Part shown: in pieces, positions 61,601 through 64,000 of the stretch | Numbering within the stretch: position 1 is the first letter of the stretch | How the letters are laid out: each line of letters begins with the position of its first letter | Origin: Schaalia odontolytica | GTDB lineage: Bacteria; Actinomycetota; Actinomycetes; Actinomycetales; Actinomycetaceae | Assembly (NCBI RefSeq): GCF_002847525.1 | Contig: NZ_PKKM01000006.1 | Coordinates: forward strand, 1-64,000 | Reading direction: 5' to 3' | Length of the DNA: 64,000 bases | The notes under the pieces: generated by a model | Databases searched by the model: none | Seen by the model: only the letters and a program-made list of their open reading frames with translations | Told to the model about the DNA's origin: nothing | Position numbers and translations under genes: made by a program

Positions 61601-62947
61601 ATGTCAAACGCTCCTAGGGACGCGCGCGCCAAACGCGACTGGGGTTCGGACGACTCTGCTACCCCGATCCTCCACGTTGACATGGACTCCTTCTTCGCCC
61701 AGGTCGAGATGCGCGAGGACCCCAGCCTCGTTGGCCGCCCCATCATCGTGGGTGGCACGTCCGGACGCGGAGTCGTCACCTCCGCCACCTACGAGGCCCG
61801 CGCCCTGGGCGTGCGCGCCGGCATGCCCACTTCGCGCGCCCGCGCCCTGTGCCCCCATGCGGCTTTCGTCCCCGGCAGCCACGGCCTGTATCGGCGCTAT
61901 TCACAGGAAGTAATGGGGATCCTCGCGACAATCACTCCCGCGCTGGAGCAGGTCTCCATCGACGAGGCCTTCCTCGACGTGTCCGGGGCGAGGCGGCGCC
62001 TCGGATCGCCTCTCGAGATCGCGACCCTCATCCGCACGCGCATCCGCGACAGCGTTGGCCTTCCCGCCTCCGTCGGCATCGCCTCGACCAAGTCGGTTGC
62101 GAAGATCGCCTCCTCGCACGCAAAACCCGATGGCCTGCTGCTCATTCCGCACGAGGCCACGGTCGAATTCCTCCACGGCCTCCCCGTGGGGGCCCTGTGG
62201 GGAGTGGGCGGCCGCACCGGGGCGATTCTCGACCGCGAAGGCATCGATACGATCGGCGACCTCGCCCACGCGCCCCTCGCGCGCCTGACGAAGCTTCTTG
62301 GGGTCGCCTCCGCCCATCACCTGCACGACCTCGCGTGGGGCATCGATCCGCGCCCGGTGGCCCCCGCGCGCGCCGAAAAATCTGTTGGTATGGAACGCAC
62401 CTTTGAGGAGGACGTGCGCTCGCGGGCGCAGATCGAGGAGTTCATCCTGGCGGCCTCCCACGATTGCGCGCGCCGGCTGCGCGCGGGTGGGGTCGTCGGG
62501 TGGACTATTGGGATCAAGATGCGCGGCGCGGACTTTCATACGATCACGCGCAGCGTGAGCCTTGTGGCTCCCACGGACACGGGGCGAGATATCGCGAGGG
62601 CTGCGCGTGAGCTCTTTGCGCGCGAGGACATGCCAATTGGTGGGGTGCGCCTGTTTGGTGTGCGCGTTGAGGGGCTGCAGGCACGCTCCGGGGGAGTGGC
62701 CGTCACTCTGGATCGTGACGAGCGCCCGGCTGCTTCGGAGCGGGCGATGGATCAGATTCGCACGAAGTTTGGCGCGGGCGCGCTCGCTCCGGCCACCCTG
62801 CTCGGTAAGAAAACACCCGAGAGGCGGTCCTTCGGCGCGGATGACCGGCAGGCGTCCTCCACTGAGGTTTCCTCTGACCGACGAAGCACGGGCACGGATG
62901 GGCCAGGTGTGGGTGTTGGCGAGCCGCAGCAGGGGACCCTCCTGTAA
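61601..62947 (+). CDS. dinB: DNA polymerase IV (Y-family)
   Basis: 448 aa. Translesion polymerase with the palm carboxylates in HVDMDSFFAQVE and SIDEAFLDVSG, the helix-hairpin-helix thumb (IDTIGDLAHAPLARLTKLLG) and the little-finger domain (SVGMERTFEEDV). The tail lacks a clear QLSLF-type beta-clamp motif at the very end. AGGAGGTGAC precedes the ATG. No SOS box is seen upstream, unlike recA and lexA. Confidence 0.95.
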   Translation: MSNAPRDARAKRDWGSDDSATPILHVDMDSFFAQVEMREDPSLVGRPIIVGGTSGRGVVTSATYEARALGVRAGMPTSRARALCPHAAFVPGSHGLYRRYSQEVMGILATITPALEQVSIDEAFLDVSGARRRLGSPLEIATLIRTRIRDSVGLPASVGIASTKSVAKIASSHAKPDGLLLIPHEATVEFLHGLPVGALWGVGGRTGAILDREGIDTIGDLAHAPLARLTKLLGVASAHHLHDLAWGIDPRPVAPARAEKSVGMERTFEEDVRSRAQIEEFILAASHDCARRLRAGGVVGWTIGIKMRGADFHTITRSVSLVAPTDTGRDIARAARELFAREDMPIGGVRLFGVRVEGLQARSGGVAVTLDRDERPAASERAMDQIRTKFGAGALAPATLLGKKTPERRSFGADDRQASSTEVSSDRRSTGTDGPGVGVGEPQQGTLL

Positions 62948-63015
62948 GGCCAGTTAGTCTCTGGCATCGTGGACGCGCTAAGCTGTCGGTAACACCCATG
63001 TGAAAGGGGCGCCCA

Positions 63016-63432
63016 ATGGCTCTCACCGAGTATGAGAAGAAGATCCTTGAGCAGATGGAAGCATCTCTGCGCGAGGAAGACCCGGCGTTGGCCTCGCAGA
63101 TGTCTGCCCCTGTCTCTGACGAACCTGAATCCGAGGCGCCTGCGGCACCTCGTGGTCCGCGGCGCATCGCGCTCGGCCTGACGGGCGCCGTCCTGGGCAT
63201 GATCGTTCTGGTTGCCGCTGTCTCTCTGGGCTACTCCGTGCTGTCGATCCTCCTGGGGGTCGCCGGTTTTGCTCTGACCGTCGCCGGTGTGCTCTATGCG
63301 CTGTCGCGGCCCGGGGGCAGGGCGAGTGCCACCGAGAAGTCCGCCTCCGACAAGAAGAACGAGAGCGGTGGTTGGGATTCCTTCATCCAGGATCAGGAAC
63401 GACGCTGGGATAATCGAAAGGATAACGACTGA
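63016..63432 (+). CDS. DUF3040 family membrane protein
   Basis: 138 aa. The N-terminal LTEYEKKILEQMEASLREEDPALA is the DUF3040 signature. Two membrane helices (about 53-72 and 74-94) follow, then a charged tail. DUF3040 proteins commonly precede mraZ in actinobacteria; function unknown. AAAGGGG is 6 nt before the ATG. Confidence 0.92.
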   Translation: MALTEYEKKILEQMEASLREEDPALASQMSAPVSDEPESEAPAAPRGPRRIALGLTGAVLGMIVLVAAVSLGYSVLSILLGVAGFALTVAGVLYALSRPGGRASATEKSASDKKNESGGWDSFIQDQERRWDNRKDND

Positions 63433-63454
63433 CGTCGTACGCACACAGCTGACG

Positions 63455-63492
63455 AAGTGGGGCGCGCCGGGAGACCGGGGCGCCCCACTTTG
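63455..63492 (+). terminator. DUF3040 gene terminator
   Basis: AAGTGGGGCGC pairs with GCGCCCCACTT, with an inner GCCGG/CCGGG stem around GAGA, then TTTGAT; 23 nt after the stop. Confidence 0.85.
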
Positions 63493-63942
63493 ATATGTCG
63501 CATGTGATTGTGGCGAATACGGGCTGAGACGTTCCATCGGATCCACCTGAGATTCCCTGCTCTGTGGTGTTGTGTGAGTCGCTCGGTGTTCCTCCACCTT
63601 GCTCCCCACCCTGCTCCCCGGGGTTCCCCGCCGCGCTCCCCACTGTCCTCCCTGAGAGGGGGGCGCTGTTCTCTGAGTGCGCCCAAACCTCGTGAAAACA
63701 TTGTGATTGCAATGAAAATGCGCTCCTTCATCCGATGATACGGCCAGTGGTGAGAGGTGTTGTCGTGGGCGTGACGCACCGAATGTGTGCAAGATTTCCC
63801 CCACTTTTCTCCACCTGAATTTTTCCCTGAAACCAAGCCGTTTCTGGACTATGTTTTTCACGCCACGCCGTAAGTTTTTGTGTAAACATGGGGTGTAGTG
63901 GGTTAAAGTGGGGGAAAGTTCCGAACAGGGGAGGGCGGTGAC
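63493..63942. other. Gene-free control region before mraZ
   Basis: 450 bp without a gene. 63590-63660 has repeated CTCCCC/GGGGAG strings. From 63700 the DNA becomes A+T-richer. It contains an inverted pair of TGGGG-type units (63795-63812, minus strand) and the three-unit MraZ box at 63889-63918. This is the promoter region of the division and cell-wall (dcw) cluster. Confidence 0.6.
63889..63918 (+). promoter_or_regulatory. MraZ box: three TGGGN repeats at 10-bp period
   Basis: TGGGGTGTAG, TGGGTTAAAG and TGGGGGAAAG lie in tandem (63889, 63899, 63909), 24 bp before the mraZ ATG. Direct TGGGN repeats with 10-bp spacing are the known target of the MraZ octamer, so MraZ likely represses its own operon. 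Confidence 0.85.
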
Positions 63943-64000
63943 ATGTTCCTCGGTACGTACGAGCCCAAGCTCGACGACAAGGGTCGCATGTTCCTGCCTG
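63943..64000 (+). CDS. mraZ: Transcriptional regulator MraZ, 5' end only
   Basis: The first 19 codons, MFLGTYEPKLDDKGRMFLP, match the MraZ N-terminus including the first AbrB-like repeat (D-x-K-G-R). GGGGAGGG lies about 8 nt before the ATG. MraZ is the first gene of the dcw cluster, so mraW, ftsL and pbp genes are expected beyond the window. Confidence 0.9.
   Translation, partial: MFLGTYEPKLDDKGRMFLP

Noticed and set aside
1..64000. CRISPR arrays, insertion sequences, prophage or integrase genes
   Set aside because: No regularly spaced direct repeats, transposase or phage-like proteins were seen; the only tandem repeats are inside infB and the acyl-CoA ligase gene.

Overview
The window is high-G+C DNA with the gene order of an actinobacterium. 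Diagnostic blocks are rimP-nusA-ylxR-infB-rbfA-truB-ribF-rpsO-pnp, ftsK-pgsA-clgR-DUF3046-recA-recX, miaB-YbjN-miaA-dapF-hflX-dinG and lexA-LysM-nrdR. Initiation at GTG is common, several genes look leaderless, and the LexA boxes are of the TCGAAC-N4-GTTCGA type. A secreted sialidase with GW-type wall-binding repeats, a fermentative L-lactate dehydrogenase and the lack of mycolic-acid or sporulation genes point to a host-associated member of the Actinomycetaceae (Actinomyces/Schaalia-like). That assignment is inference from gene content, not from an rRNA match.

Layout. 1-92 is the 3' part of a 5S rRNA, so an rRNA operon ends here. 313-1829 holds a ThrE-type amino-acid exporter and a translationally coupled 51-aa membrane peptide. 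2367-3959 is an AspT/YidE-type transporter on the minus strand. 4112-7600 is an isoleucine/valine operon (ilvB-ilvN-ilvC) behind an attenuator with its own Ile/Leu/Val-rich leader peptide. 7715-7876 is a tiny exported peptide gene on the minus strand. 8261-10522 is the sialidase, preceded by unusually A+T-rich DNA with an 18-bp palindrome. leuB follows at 10667.

11806-25627 carries a lipoprotein and the long translation/RNA block (rimP to pnp), then an M16 peptidase and dapB. A GNAT gene and dapA follow. 27243-31734 is a five-gene unit with its own promoter: a Cys/His-rich DUF4418 membrane protein, a DUF6273 protein, two paralogous FtsX-type permeases and an ABC ATPase. It looks like a coherent but functionally undescribed transport or envelope system. 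RNase J, a PfkB-like kinase, FtsK and PgsA lead into ClgR and RecA/RecX, then a CinA-domain protein, MiaB, two YbjN proteins, MiaA, DapF, an RsmC-like methyltransferase, HflX, DinG and Ldh. LexA and a divergent LysM protein form an SOS pair. NrdR, an acyl-CoA ligase with a repetitive C-terminal tail, SerA, a HelD-type helicase, a PAC2 protein, a spermidine-synthase-like protein, DinB and a DUF3040 protein complete the window, which ends inside mraZ behind a three-repeat MraZ box.

Themes. Branched-chain amino-acid and lysine/peptidoglycan precursor synthesis (ilvBNC, leuB, dapB, dapA, dapF) are spread over the window. DNA-damage functions cluster (recA, recX, lexA, LysM division protein, dinG, dinB). 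Two window-wide patterns stand out. A 13-mer, GACGAGGCCGGGG, occurs at least eight times in several reading frames and in terminators. A family of -10 elements sits 6-7 nt before start codons, suggesting widespread leaderless transcripts. I saw no insertion sequence, prophage, CRISPR array or complete tRNA gene.
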